NCBI GenBank assembly: GCA_019090615.1
Contig: JAHRVQ010000018.1
Coordinates: 53,816 to 117,815, forward strand
Source of the DNA: Pseudomonadales bacterium
Lineage (GTDB): Bacteria > Pseudomonadota > Gammaproteobacteria > Pseudomonadales > Azotimanducaceae
Length of the DNA: 64,000 bases
Direction of reading: 5' to 3'
Every line of letters begins with the position of its first letter. The stretch's first letter is position 1. The translations under genes were made by a program, and so were the position numbers. Under the pieces are notes generated by a model. The model ran no database searches. It had not been told where the DNA came from and was given only the letters and a program-made list of their open reading frames with translations. Of the stretch, positions 1 through 9,360 are shown piece after piece.

Positions 1-531
1 AATGTCTACCAGTGATAACATCGCGGGACAATAGATTGTATCTTCATAACAAAACCCCCAGTCGTCCTCTATCCAGCGATTAAATGCAGTTAGATTTGCC
101 ATTACGGTTGCGGGGCCATCATCTCTAAGGGCCATTTCCACACCCACTGCAAGACTCGGCAGTAAAAAGGTTGCCTGTACATTTTGTTCGGCGAGTTTTT
201 TCATCCGCACTGCGCGGTCCATTGATTCAGGGAAATCAAAACAGGAGACTGTTTCGCCGTTGGTTAAACCGCCGCCGCCATCAGGGTTCATGAAAAATGC
301 CTTCAGTGAGCCAGGCGCGCCGGCATGTTCACCGGGTGGGGCACTAAAAAAGCCGATTCGTTGCCCCTTAAAATGTACCTGGGCGAATTTACTCTGGTCG
401 CGTACGATGGTAATGGTTCGATCCTTGAATGCAGTCTCGATATGACGGCTGAAACAATCATCAGGTTCGTAATAGTGTTGGTCGGCATCGATGATGGGAT
501 AGTCAATAAGATCAAGTGGAGCATTTGCCAT
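1..531 (-). CDS. Amidohydrolase family protein, N-terminal part (cut by window edge)
   Basis: The reading frame starts at an ATG at 531 and runs off the left edge without a stop, so only the first 177 residues are visible. The N-terminus reads YPIIDADQHYYEPDDCF, the typical beginning of the amidohydrolase-2 type metal-dependent hydrolases (decarboxylase-like TIM barrels), in which an early D-x-x-H/D-x-H-type motif binds the metal. AAGGAA lies about 8 bases upstream of the start. The gene follows the sulfotransferase on the same strand with a 63-bp gap, so the two are probably co-transcribed. Two further proteins of the same general type lie at 13953-15152 and 43284-44489. The substrate is not recognisable; these proteins are often found in lipid, terpenoid and aromatic catabolic clusters. 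Confidence 0.85.
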   Translation of the reverse strand, partial: MANAPLDLIDYPIIDADQHYYEPDDCFSRHIETAFKDRTITIVRDQSKFAQVHFKGQRIGFFSAPPGEHAGAPGSLKAFFMNPDGGGGLTNGETVSCFDFPESMDRAVRMKKLAEQNVQATFLLPSLAVGVEMALRDDGPATVMANLTAFNRWIEDDWGFCYEDTIYCPAMLSLVDI

Positions 532-594
532 GTCGCTAATTCCTTTCGAAGCTTTGCTGCTGTGGGTTTGTGGTGGATTAAGTGCTGCCTACGA

Positions 595-1533
595 TCAACT
601 TGCCTGTGGTAGCTTGCCGCCAAATTCTAGCCAATGGGCAAGTTCTGGCGGTAATCTGGTTGCCATTTGCTGGTGATAAACGGCGATATCTTCCTCGCTT
701 AGAACATCCTGCCACTGGCCACTAGAACCACTGTTGAAAAACCCGGCATTGTTGTTCCATATGCCGTTTTCGGCATCAGGGGCGATATTATCAGCATTGC
801 CTTTCATGCTGGCGAAGGACGCCGCTGCGACCAGTTCTGGTAAGTGGTCTGGATCAATATCAATATTTAAGAGGTTGGCGGCTCTTGTCATTTCCGAACT
901 CAGGTCGGATTGTAAGTCAGCATAATGGAAAAAATGAATATTGGGCAAATGCCGGTATTGCCAAAATGTTTGCACATAGTTGATGACTGACGATGAAATG
1001 GCGTCATTGGCATCGCCTGGTTTGCCTGAGGCAGATATCCAGTTTCTGAATCGTTCACCAAGATCTTCCGGCTGCGGCGCGGGCGGGGTAATGGGCGCGC
1101 TAATATTGGCAACTATTTTCTGCATAATCTCAGGGTTGATGTTGCGCTGATGTGCCTGCATTGAAAGGAATGCATCACGGGGGTCACGAGCGACACAAAG
1201 ATAGGTGAGGTCATCGTAATAAGGCAGGCCGTCGAGGGGCGTATGGGTTTTGATAAAGCGTCTGTTGGTTTGCGATTGCAACTGATTCAAGACATCATCA
1301 ATTGGTTGGATCAACATATCTAACCAGGGTGAATATTCGCTTAAGGGTCGATCAAAAGTGATTTTTTGAAAAATTAGCAGGGCGCAAATCATTTGCATCC
1401 AGGTAGTACCACATTTTGGTGGGGTGCAAATTACAATATCGTCGGCACGGGGTTCGAAATTCTGCCAGCGACTACTATCCATGATAAAGCTGCTGTAGTG
1501 TTGGGTGTTTTCTGGTTTAGTAACTTGATTCAT
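595..1533 (-). CDS. Sulfotransferase domain protein
   Basis: A 312-residue protein of the PAPS-dependent sulfotransferase family, which transfers sulfate from 3'-phosphoadenosine-5'-phosphosulfate to an alcohol or amine. The 5'-phosphosulfate loop TPPKCGTTW is at about residues 37-45, the KTHTPLDGLP segment at 95-104, and the 3'-phosphate site VARDPRDAFLS at 114-124. Near the C-terminus GSSGQWQD fits the family's GxxGxW motif. Length is normal for cytosolic sulfotransferases and there is no signal peptide. The ATG at 1533 starts the gene; no strong ribosome site is visible. In a steroid/lipid-type cluster the acceptor may be a hydroxylated lipid, but this is inference. Confidence 0.9.
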   Translation of the reverse strand: MNQVTKPENTQHYSSFIMDSSRWQNFEPRADDIVICTPPKCGTTWMQMICALLIFQKITFDRPLSEYSPWLDMLIQPIDDVLNQLQSQTNRRFIKTHTPLDGLPYYDDLTYLCVARDPRDAFLSMQAHQRNINPEIMQKIVANISAPITPPAPQPEDLGERFRNWISASGKPGDANDAISSSVINYVQTFWQYRHLPNIHFFHYADLQSDLSSEMTRAANLLNIDIDPDHLPELVAAASFASMKGNADNIAPDAENGIWNNNAGFFNSGSSGQWQDVLSEEDIAVYHQQMATRLPPELAHWLEFGGKLPQAS

Positions 1534-1667
1534 TCATAGGCCTTTATTAAGTTTCCTTGTCGTACAGGTGTTCTGATCATTGACAATAGGCCTCACAATC
1601 CCTAATTATTGGTTAAATTACAATAGGTAGTAGCAATATAAACTCGGTTAGAGGAGTAACATAAAGC

Positions 1668-2861
1668 ATGACATTTCCATTACAAATTGCGGAACGTGAC
1701 GAACTTTTGGCCAAAGCTGAATCCATTCGGTCCATTCTGGAAGCTGACGCGGAACAAAATGAAGCTGACCGTACGTTGGCTAAGACCTCGGTTGATGCTC
1801 TATATGATACTGGTTTGCTGAATATGTGTGTGCCCCGAAGTCTAGGCGGGCTAGAAGCAGATCCGGTTACTCAGACGGAAGTTTATGAGCTGGTTACTTC
1901 GATGGATGCCTCTGCTGGCTGGTGCCTGGTTATAGGTGCGACTTCAGCAGGTATGTTGGGGAATATGATCAGTGATACTGCCCTGGATCAGGTGTTTAAG
2001 CATGGCCGCATACCAAAAGCATCAGGTTCCGTATTTCCCTCAGGGATAGCCGAAAAGGTAGAGGGCGGGTATCAGGTTAATGGTCGATGGGCCTTTGGCA
2101 GTGCGATTCATCATGCAGACTGGGTGTCAACGGGGGCTTTAATTGGCAAGGATGGCAAGCCGATTCGCAATGACAAAGGTATGCCAGAAGTTTGTTCCAT
2201 CTGTGTGCCGATTAAAGACGTGGTGATAGAAGATAACTGGCATTCCAACGGTTTGCGTGGTTCGGGTAGTTCACATTATCAAATAAATAATGTCTTTGTG
2301 CCGGATGCTTATATGTTGAGGCGAACCAATGCGCACCGAGGTGGCAAGTTATTTGATATTCCTACCTTTGGTTATGTAGCCGGTTGTCATGCAGGCTTTG
2401 CATTGGGCGTGGCTAAACGAAGTCTGGCTGAAATCGTCGCAATGGCAACGGATAAAAGGCGTAAATTAAGTGGTATACACCTGGCAGACCGAGGCGCCTT
2501 TCATAAAGAATTAGGCGTTATATCCTGTAAATTAAATGGCGCGCGATTACTCTCACTAGATATTCTTAATCAGCTTTGGCAGGCCACTAACCGTGAGGAG
2601 CGGATGTCGCTGGTGCAATGGGGCGAATGTCGCGCTGCTATGACCTATGTTACTGAAGTTGCCGCAGAAGTAGCGACCTTTTGTTACCGTTATGGTGCAG
2701 GTGCTTCGCTTTACCAGCCGCATCCGTTGCAGCGTTATCTTCGAGACATATACACCGGTATCCAGCATGGTGTTGTTAGTGAGGAGAACTACGAAGCGCT
2801 TGGCAAGGCGTTAATTGGCAAGGGTAAATGGGAACCCATTATTGGCGGTGGTCCGCGCTGA
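1668..2861 (+). CDS. Acyl-CoA dehydrogenase-fold flavin-dependent monooxygenase
   Basis: A 397-residue protein with the acyl-CoA dehydrogenase fold. The segment DNWHSNGLRGSGSSHY at residues 189-204, followed by NVFVPDAYM, is typical of the group D flavin monooxygenases (DszC, HsaA, HpaB-like oxygenase components) more than of true dehydrogenases, so a two-component FADH2-dependent hydroxylase is the best guess. No flavin reductase gene is in the window. GAGGAG precedes the ATG by about 11 bases. It is divergent from the sulfotransferase with 134 bp between starts and followed by a clear terminator hairpin. A genuine acyl-CoA dehydrogenase cannot be excluded from motifs alone. Confidence 0.85.
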   Translation: MTFPLQIAERDELLAKAESIRSILEADAEQNEADRTLAKTSVDALYDTGLLNMCVPRSLGGLEADPVTQTEVYELVTSMDASAGWCLVIGATSAGMLGNMISDTALDQVFKHGRIPKASGSVFPSGIAEKVEGGYQVNGRWAFGSAIHHADWVSTGALIGKDGKPIRNDKGMPEVCSICVPIKDVVIEDNWHSNGLRGSGSSHYQINNVFVPDAYMLRRTNAHRGGKLFDIPTFGYVAGCHAGFALGVAKRSLAEIVAMATDKRRKLSGIHLADRGAFHKELGVISCKLNGARLLSLDILNQLWQATNREERMSLVQWGECRAAMTYVTEVAAEVATFCYRYGAGASLYQPHPLQRYLRDIYTGIQHGVVSEENYEALGKALIGKGKWEPIIGGGPR

Positions 2862-2928
2862 TTACTGCTGAGAGCCTATAAGCTATACATGGCTGACCTG
2901 GGGATAGGCATATTAGTTAGCTGTAGAT

Positions 2929-2952
2929 ACCAGGCCGTACAGGCCTGGTTTT
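2929..2952 (+). terminator. Rho-independent terminator after the flavin monooxygenase gene
   Basis: An 8-bp perfect stem (ACCAGGCC / GGCCTGGT) with a 5-base loop (GTACA) is followed directly by a run of T. It lies 67 bases after the stop at 2861. Confidence 0.8.
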
Positions 2953-3123
2953 GCAAGTTTATCGATCAGGATTGGGACACTAAGGCTGACTTACAAAGAG
3001 AGTCTTGCAAAGATATAAAAATATGGTTTACTCTCTGCCATTAGTATTTTTATAGGTTCCGTACCGCTGGGTTTTCATCAGACTGTTTTCGGTCTCATTA
3101 TCGTAAGGTCTTATTTTAGTAAA

Positions 3124-3159
3124 AAACGTTCTATAAAACGTTCTATAAAACGTTGTAAA
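3124..3159. repeat. 12-bp tandem repeat, three copies
   Basis: Two exact copies of AAACGTTCTATA and a third diverged copy (AAACGTTGTAAA). One of many short tandem arrays in this window. No function is evident. Confidence 0.85.
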
Positions 3160-3343
3160 TAAGGTCGTTTGCTAATCATGTTCCTTTTTTGTCGGCAACG
3201 GGTATGACTACTTGTTTGGCTGCTTTATATACGACTTTTTTTAACAGAAGGTTTACCTGGATGATGGGCTCAATATTGAATATGAAATGGCAAAACTTAT
3301 CGTGCGAGCGCTTATTAAGTTTAATAAATTTGGGTGATATCAT

Positions 3344-4996
3344 ATGAGTGAAATAAAGAAGTTTGATGCTATTGTTGTTGGTGCAGGTGTTGCGGGCATG
3401 TATATGTTGCATAAATTGCGCGAACTTGGGTTGTCCGCCAAAGTCATTGAAGCAGGCACAGATGTCGGTGGTACCTGGTACTGGAATCGCTATCCAGGCT
3501 GTCGTTGTGATGTGCCGAGTGTTGAATATTCTTTTTCTTTCTCCAAAGAGCTAGAACAGGAGTGGAACTGGACCGAAATCATGGCCGGCCAGCCTGAGAT
3601 ACTGGAATATATGAACTTTGTTGCGGATAAATTTGATTTTCGTAAAGACATCGAATTTAACAAACGGGTTACTTCAGCGGTTTTTGATGAGCAACAGAAT
3701 ATCTGGACCGTGAAAACCGATACGGATACTTATGAGGCGCCTTTTTGTATTATGGCAACAGGTTGTTTAAGTGTGCCTAATACTCCGGATTTCGACGGTG
3801 CTGATTCCTTCGAAGGCGAAGTTTACCACACTGGCAGATGGCCAAAAGAGAAGGTTGAACTAGCAGGCAAACGGGTAGGTCTTATCGGTTCTGGTTCCTC
3901 CGGGGTGCAGAGTATTCCAGTTATCGCAGCAGAAGCGGCGCATCTCACCTGTTTTCAGCGTAGCCCGGTGTATAGCTTTCCCGCCAATAACAGGGTGCTT
4001 GAAGACGGCTACATGGAAAAGGCTAAAGCGGACTATACCGAAATTCGTGAAGGCCAGCGGGCGTCGCAGGGCGGCATCGTTTATTACTCTCCATACCGTA
4101 AGAAAAAAGCCGCAGGTGATGCGATTAGCGCCGAGAAAAAAGTTAAACGTCGACCTAGCAGAACTATTCTTGAATTGACGCCAGAGCAACGCCGCGAGGA
4201 AATTAAGGAATTTGGCTATGGTATCCTGTCAGCTTATACCGATGTTTTACGCGACCCTGAAGCGAATCAAATTGCCTGTGAACTGTATGCCGAAACCTTA
4301 ACCGAACTTGTGCATGATCCAGAAGTGGCAGCCAAATTAAACCCTGTAGAGTACCCGCTCGGATGTAAGCGGCCAGTGATTGATACTGACTATTATGCAA
4401 CTTTTAATCGGGATAATGTCAACCTGGTTGACCTTAGAGAAGGCGCTATCGAAGCTATTACTCCAAAAGGTTTACGCACTAAAAATGCTGAGCATGAATT
4501 CGATATTCTGGTATATGCCACCGGTTATGATGCAATGACAGGGGCGCTAAATAAAATTGATATTCGAGGCCGGCAAGGACGAGCGCTGGCTGAAAAATGG
4601 CAAGACGGGCCGCGTACCTACTTAGGTTTACAGAGCGAAGGTTTTCCTAATATGTTCACCATTACTGGGCCACAAAGTCCGTCAGTATTGAGTAATGTAA
4701 TTGTTGCAATAGAGCAACATGTGGAATGGATTAGCGATTGTATTGCGCATATGGGTCAAAACCAGCATGTTTCAGTTGAGGCGACTAAGGGCGCTGAGGA
4801 TGACTGGATTCAACATGTCAATGAAGTGGCGCAAGGCACCATGTATACCGCGCCGAGCTGTAATTCATGGTATCTGGGGAGTAATATTCCGGGTAAAGAA
4901 CGTATCTTTTTGCCCTATGTTGCGGGTGCCAAAACCTATAGGGATAAATGTGACGCCATTGTTGCCAATGACTATGAAGGTTTTGCATTTGGCTAA
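3344..4996 (+). CDS. FAD-containing Baeyer-Villiger-type monooxygenase
   Basis: A 550-residue flavoprotein that should use NADPH and O2 to insert oxygen next to a ketone, giving an ester or lactone. Two Rossmann motifs are visible: GAGVAG at 13-18 for FAD and GSGSSG at 182-187 for NADPH. Between them FEGEVYHTGRWP (156-167) matches the Baeyer-Villiger fingerprint FxGxxxHxxxW(P/D) exactly, and GTWYWNRYPGCRCD (43-56) is also typical of cyclohexanone/steroid monooxygenase relatives. Length fits this class. GGTGA lies a few bases before the ATG. It converges with the aminoacylase-like gene, with hairpins between. In this context ring or side-chain cleavage of a cyclic ketone is likely. Confidence 0.93.
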   Translation: MSEIKKFDAIVVGAGVAGMYMLHKLRELGLSAKVIEAGTDVGGTWYWNRYPGCRCDVPSVEYSFSFSKELEQEWNWTEIMAGQPEILEYMNFVADKFDFRKDIEFNKRVTSAVFDEQQNIWTVKTDTDTYEAPFCIMATGCLSVPNTPDFDGADSFEGEVYHTGRWPKEKVELAGKRVGLIGSGSSGVQSIPVIAAEAAHLTCFQRSPVYSFPANNRVLEDGYMEKAKADYTEIREGQRASQGGIVYYSPYRKKKAAGDAISAEKKVKRRPSRTILELTPEQRREEIKEFGYGILSAYTDVLRDPEANQIACELYAETLTELVHDPEVAAKLNPVEYPLGCKRPVIDTDYYATFNRDNVNLVDLREGAIEAITPKGLRTKNAEHEFDILVYATGYDAMTGALNKIDIRGRQGRALAEKWQDGPRTYLGLQSEGFPNMFTITGPQSPSVLSNVIVAIEQHVEWISDCIAHMGQNQHVSVEATKGAEDDWIQHVNEVAQGTMYTAPSCNSWYLGSNIPGKERIFLPYVAGAKTYRDKCDAIVANDYEGFAFG

Positions 4997-5068
4997 CAGG
5001 GTTTGGGTTTGTAAGGCGGTATAAAACCAATAGGTCTTTTGCTACCGCCTATACCCTTTATCCTATCT

Positions 5069-5113
5069 CTATTCTTATACTGGGCTCTGGCAAAGCGCCT
5101 GATATAAGAATAG
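5069..5113. terminator. Inverted repeat between convergent genes, probable bidirectional terminator
   Basis: Perfect 11-bp arms CTATTCTTATA and TATAAGAATAG separated by 23 bases lie between the converging monooxygenase (stop 4996) and amidohydrolase (stop 5162). A second pair, AGGCGGTA (5014-5021) and TACCGCCT (5043-5050), lies just before. There is no long T run, so the assignment is tentative. Confidence 0.5.
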
Positions 5114-5161
5114 CCAAATATCTTCAGCGAAACGCTAGCCAGAGATGCTAGTCAGTAGTGG

Positions 5162-6850
5162 CTATGAGCGAATCACCCCGCCTGGCCGGGCACCGGTATC
5201 CACGCCGTTTTTCTGAATGACCTTGCCAGACACCAGTGTGGCCATATAACCATCGGCTTTTTGCATTAAACGCGCGCCATTGGCGGGTAAGTCCTGTACT
5301 ACCTCAGGGGCAAGAATCTGCAGCCTTTGCATATCAATCAAATTAATATCTGCCTGTTGGCCGGCTTTTAATTCGCCGCGATTCATAATACCGTTTCGGC
5401 GTGCTGTTTCTCGGGTTTGTTTCTGGATAACCCATTCCAGCGGCAAGCGATCATAGCTGCGGTCCCTGGCCCAGTGGGTGAGCATAAATGTCGGTACACC
5501 AGCATCAACAATAAAGCCGCAGTGGGCGCCGCCGTCACTGCCACCTAACATTGATAAGGGGTGTAACAGGGATTCTCTAATGCGGTCCAGATTGCCTTCG
5601 GTATAACCGGTTGCGGCATAGAGCAAAAATGCTTTGCCATTATTTTCTAACATCAGGTCATAACCCACCTCGGCGGGTGAGCGGCCTTCGCGCCTGGCGA
5701 TTTCCAACACGGTATTTTTCGGGTCGGGTTCGTAATTTGGCTTGTCGCCTAAAACATAAGTTAATTTCCAGGGATTGGAAAACATCCTGGACCAGTTAGT
5801 CAGGGCCGGATCATTATCAGCTAAAATGCGCGCCTTGACCGCTGGGTCGCGTAATCTAGCTAGTCTCTCGCTGGCAGAAAGGGTCAGTAGTTCAATAAAG
5901 CTGGGGAAACGTTTAAACGGATTTTCGCTTTCAAAACTAAACAACATACCTACCGGGCGGCTGGATATCTGCGGGTAAAGTTGGGCACCTTCTTTGTTGG
6001 CTGCTTCTGCCATGCTAAAGGATTTTCTAGATATACCGCTTAGATAAGTCAGCGGACGCCCAGATTGAATAGAAAGTTGTTTCATCAGCGCCATTTCGTC
6101 GCTAAAGGTGGTGCGATCGACATTGGGCATACCGCCTGGGATGACTTCGATGATGCCTTTGCCAGTGTCACCGATGGCTTTGGCGATGGCCATTAGTTCC
6201 TTCTGTTTGGCGAATGTGCCGGGGATTGGGTCGCCTTCTGGGGTTAAATGAATGCCTGTGCGAGAAGTTGAAAATCCCATTGCGCCAGCTTGCATGGCTT
6301 CACTCATGATGCTTGCCATTTGCGCAACTTCTGTTTCATTGGGGTCGATATCTTCTGCGCCTCGTGCGCCCATAACGTATGTACGTAGTGCACAATGCCC
6401 CAGATAAGCACCGACATTGACTGCCCTGGGCATTTTTTCCAAAGCATCAAGATAACCAGGGAAGCCCTCCCACTGCCAATCTATACCTGCTTTCAGTGTT
6501 GCCGCCGGGATATCTTCGACGGACTCCATTAGTTCGATCATCCAGTCGCGGTTGTCAGGTGCAACTGGTGCAAAACCGACGCCGCAATTACCCATGATGG
6601 CGGTTGTTACGCCATTCCATCCTGATGGCGTAACCAACGGGTCCCAGGTGGCCTGGCCATCATAGTGGGTATGTATGTCCACCCAGCCAGGGGCAACTAA
6701 CAGGCCGTCAGCATCAATGGTTTCAGCGGCTTTAGCGGTAATTTTTCCTATCTCTGTAATCACGCCGTTATCAATTGCAATATCACCGCTGAACTGAGGT
6801 TCGCCAGAACCGTCGACGATATTGCCACCTTTAATAATTAAATCATGCAT
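5162..6850 (-). CDS. N-acyl-D-amino-acid deacylase-like amidohydrolase
   Basis: A 562-residue amidohydrolase. The N-terminal beta-sandwich opening (LIIKGGNIVDGSG...GDIAIDNGVITEIGKI) is followed by the metal motif VDIHTHYDGQ with HTH at residues 60-62, and AFLLYAATGY, GGSDGGAHCGF and the C-terminal INLID segment follow. This order and length match the D-aminoacylase/dihydroorotase-like family. The ATG at 6850 has AGAGGACG upstream. It is divergent from the racemase gene with 406 bp between. In catabolic clusters members of this family are often annotated only generically; an amide or lactam substrate is possible but unproven. Confidence 0.88.
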   Translation of the reverse strand: MHDLIIKGGNIVDGSGEPQFSGDIAIDNGVITEIGKITAKAAETIDADGLLVAPGWVDIHTHYDGQATWDPLVTPSGWNGVTTAIMGNCGVGFAPVAPDNRDWMIELMESVEDIPAATLKAGIDWQWEGFPGYLDALEKMPRAVNVGAYLGHCALRTYVMGARGAEDIDPNETEVAQMASIMSEAMQAGAMGFSTSRTGIHLTPEGDPIPGTFAKQKELMAIAKAIGDTGKGIIEVIPGGMPNVDRTTFSDEMALMKQLSIQSGRPLTYLSGISRKSFSMAEAANKEGAQLYPQISSRPVGMLFSFESENPFKRFPSFIELLTLSASERLARLRDPAVKARILADNDPALTNWSRMFSNPWKLTYVLGDKPNYEPDPKNTVLEIARREGRSPAEVGYDLMLENNGKAFLLYAATGYTEGNLDRIRESLLHPLSMLGGSDGGAHCGFIVDAGVPTFMLTHWARDRSYDRLPLEWVIQKQTRETARRNGIMNRGELKAGQQADINLIDMQRLQILAPEVVQDLPANGARLMQKADGYMATLVSGKVIQKNGVDTGARPGGVIRS

Positions 6851-7256
6851 TGAGTCGTCCTCTGTAAAATAGTCAGTATTAGGGCCGGTAAATCTTTATG
6901 GTTGTTAGCAGCTGGGGGTTTATTTTTAATATCATTTGTTCATCTGGTTATATGTCTATCCTAATTTGCAGCGAAGTGCAATTTATCATTCGTATTGGTT
7001 CAGTCAACGCAATCAAAAACGGTCGCTATCTGGTAGAGAATCCGCTATGTTTTTATCTGAATTTTAATCGCTGGTTTTTTTGGGGCAGCGTTAATAGTCA
7101 CAGTAGTAGAATTGCATCAGTGCGTTAATTCAGGGGGTGAGAAGCTTTAGATATACTGTTGGTTTTGAACCTGTTCCAGATGGCTGACTGTATTCACTCG
7201 TTTGACATCAATTTCTTATTTGGAAATTGGCAACATTTATAAGATAGGAAAATACT
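6851..7256. other. Divergent intergenic region, no gene seen
   Basis: About 400 bases between divergent starts, expected to hold both promoters. A small inverted repeat CAATTTC / GAAATTG (7209-7229) lies 28 bases before the racemase ATG. An open frame at 6898-7128 has no ribosome site or recognisable protein and I do not call it. Confidence 0.5.
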
Positions 7257-8405
7257 ATGGGTCCATTGGAAGGTTTGAAAATTATTGAATTGCAGGGCAT
7301 TGGCCCCGGTCCATTCTGCGGCATGATGCTGGCAGATATGGGTGCTGAAGTTATTCGTGTTGACCGCACCGGTGCCGCTGGCGGCATTGCCAGGGCAGAG
7401 CGATATGATTTGCTGGCACGCGGTCGACGTTCGATTCGGTTGAATCTAAAAAGCGATGAAGGTAAGGCGGTACTGTTGCGGATGGTTGAAAAATGCGATG
7501 GCCTGATAGAAGGTTTCAGACCCGGGGTAATCGAACGTTTGGGCATTGGCCCTGAGGTACTGTTGGCAAAAAATCCGGCAATTGTTGTTGGTCGTATGAC
7601 TGGTTGGGGTCAGGAAGGTCCGATTTCACAGGTTGCAGGCCATGATATTAATTACATTGCGCTGACTGGGGCGTTATTTAATATGGGTGTAAAAGGTGGT
7701 CCACCAGCACCTCCACTCAATCTGGTGGGTGATTTCGGTGGTGGTGGAATGTTTTTAGCGCTTGGGATGGTAAGTGCGATATTAAATGCCAGGAGTACCG
7801 GCAAGGGGCAGGTTGTGGACGCGGCGATGGTTGACGGTGCATCAGTCCTTAGTACGTCATTTTTTGGCCAGATGGCAGCAGGCAAATTGCATGAAGGTCG
7901 TGGCGAGCATCCGTTAAACGGCGCTAGTCATTATTATGATGCTTATGAATGTGCCGACGGTGAATATGTATCCATCGCCTCTGCCGAGCCACAATTTTAT
8001 GCCGAATTAAAACAGCATCTTGGTTTGAGTGAAGAGGAATTTGGGGTACAGATGGACCATACCCTATGGCCTAACCAAAAAGCGAAAGTGAAGGCCTTGT
8101 TCTTAACTAAAACCCGCGCTGAATGGGTAGAGATTATGCAACAGACGGATATTTGTTTTGCCCCAGTATTGCGTTTTGCGGAAGCGCCTGAGCATCCTCA
8201 CAGTAAACAAAGAAACGCTTTTGTAGAAGTAGACGGGGTGGTTCAGCCAGCCCCAGCGCCCAGGTTTAGTAGTACCCCAAGTGAGATATCGGGGCCTCCG
8301 GCATTGCGCGGCGAACATACCGACGCGATTTTATCCGACTGGGGTTATTCCGCTGCTGAAATAGCCGGGCTGCATGCCAACGATGCGGTAGGTGGTGCTG
8401 ACTAG
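7257..8405 (+). CDS. Alpha-methylacyl-CoA racemase
   Basis: A 382-residue family III CoA-transferase-fold protein. It opens with GLKIIELQGIGPGPFCGM, characteristic of racemases. All three catalytic residues known for the mycobacterial enzyme MCR (His126, Asp156, Glu241) appear at a constant offset of +3: His129 (AGHDINYI), Asp159 (VGDFGGGG) and Glu244 (ASAEPQFY). It should therefore interconvert 2R- and 2S-methyl-branched acyl-CoAs, the step needed before beta-oxidation of branched terpenoid or sterol side chains. AGGAAA precedes the ATG. The SDR gene follows on the same strand after 133 bp. This is one of the more secure functional calls in the window. Confidence 0.93.
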   Translation: MGPLEGLKIIELQGIGPGPFCGMMLADMGAEVIRVDRTGAAGGIARAERYDLLARGRRSIRLNLKSDEGKAVLLRMVEKCDGLIEGFRPGVIERLGIGPEVLLAKNPAIVVGRMTGWGQEGPISQVAGHDINYIALTGALFNMGVKGGPPAPPLNLVGDFGGGGMFLALGMVSAILNARSTGKGQVVDAAMVDGASVLSTSFFGQMAAGKLHEGRGEHPLNGASHYYDAYECADGEYVSIASAEPQFYAELKQHLGLSEEEFGVQMDHTLWPNQKAKVKALFLTKTRAEWVEIMQQTDICFAPVLRFAEAPEHPHSKQRNAFVEVDGVVQPAPAPRFSSTPSEISGPPALRGEHTDAILSDWGYSAAEIAGLHANDAVGGAD

Positions 8406-8538
8406 AGGATTTTTAAATTCCCTGGATTAATGCAATAGACTGAGGCAATAAACTGAGGGAAAAAGTTGCAAGGAAAGGTTGAAGGAAGGGGGTTTTTCTC
8501 CTTTCTGAGTTTTATTGAGCTATTTGGAGGCGGTCAAA

Positions 8539-9318
8539 ATGAGATTAGAAAATAAAATTGCATTAATCACTGGAGCAGGGGCAGGCATTGGTCGTGCCTC
8601 TGCGTTGGCCATGGCCCGCGAAGGGGCTGTGGTTGCTGTGGCGGATATTCGTGGTGATAAAGTGGATGCCTGTGTGAGTGAAATCGAAGCTGCAGGTGGC
8701 ACCGCTATGGGTATTGTCGCTGATGTGGCAAAACTGGATGAGATTGATCGCATGGTGACCAGTGTGGTGGATAAATATGGCCAGCTAGATGTAATGTACA
8801 ACAATGCTGGGGTTACTAAACGCAGTAAATTTATGGATATTGACGAGGAGTTATGGGACTGGGTACATGGCGTGAATGCCAAGGGTGTTTTTTTCTGCAT
8901 TAAACGCGCTGCAGAAACCATGATCAAACAGGGCTCTGGGTCGATTATTAATACCGCATCAATTGCTGGTCGCGGATTTCCAGGTACATCAAATGCTGCC
9001 TATGCAGCAAGTAAAGGCGCAGTTATTGCGCTAACGATGCAGGCAGCAAGAGCGCTGGGGCGGTATAATATTACCGTCAACTCAATCTGCCCAGGGGTGA
9101 CCCGGACGGAACTGATGCAGGGTATTTTAGATATGCGGCATGAAAAAGAAGGTATACCCATGGATGAACTAGAAGTTCAGGCGGCCCGTGGCATACCCAT
9201 TGGGCGTATTAATGAGGCCAGTGATATTGGTGAAATGGCGGTCTTTCTGGCGTCCTCAGCAGCAAGAAATATTACTGGTCAATCTATTAATGTTGATGGT
9301 GGTTTGATTATGATTTGA
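8539..9318 (+). CDS. SDR family oxidoreductase
   Basis: A 259-residue classical short-chain dehydrogenase. The cofactor motif TGAGAGIG is at 11-18, NNAG at 88-91, and the catalytic Ser141, Tyr155 and Lys159 lie in NTASIAG and YAASK. An acidic Asp after beta-2 (VADIRGD) suggests NAD rather than NADP. I start it at the ATG at 8539 because TTGGAGG sits 8 bases upstream; a longer frame from a TTG at 8515 lacks such a site. Downstream of the racemase on the same strand, it may be a hydroxyacyl-CoA or hydroxysteroid dehydrogenase. The substrate cannot be told from sequence. Confidence 0.92.
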   Translation: MRLENKIALITGAGAGIGRASALAMAREGAVVAVADIRGDKVDACVSEIEAAGGTAMGIVADVAKLDEIDRMVTSVVDKYGQLDVMYNNAGVTKRSKFMDIDEELWDWVHGVNAKGVFFCIKRAAETMIKQGSGSIINTASIAGRGFPGTSNAAYAASKGAVIALTMQAARALGRYNITVNSICPGVTRTELMQGILDMRHEKEGIPMDELEVQAARGIPIGRINEASDIGEMAVFLASSAARNITGQSINVDGGLIMI

Positions 9319-9360
9319 TGAGCCAGTAAGTGCGATATTCACGTTTAAATAAAAGTCTAT

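Larger units (their letters stand above)
2862..3343. other. Intergenic region with terminator and short tandem repeat
   Basis: About 480 bases without a convincing gene. It holds the terminator at 2929-2952 and the 12-bp tandem repeat at 3124-3159; the remainder is AT-rich and presumably carries the promoter of the downstream monooxygenase. Confidence 0.6.

Noticed and set aside
6898..7128. Open frame of 76 codons in the racemase promoter region
   Set aside because: No ribosome-binding site, no recognisable protein, and it occupies the shared promoter of two divergent genes.
8515..8538. Longer start (TTG) for the SDR gene
   Set aside because: The ATG at 8539 has GGAGG at a good distance; the longer form would put this ribosome site inside coding sequence.
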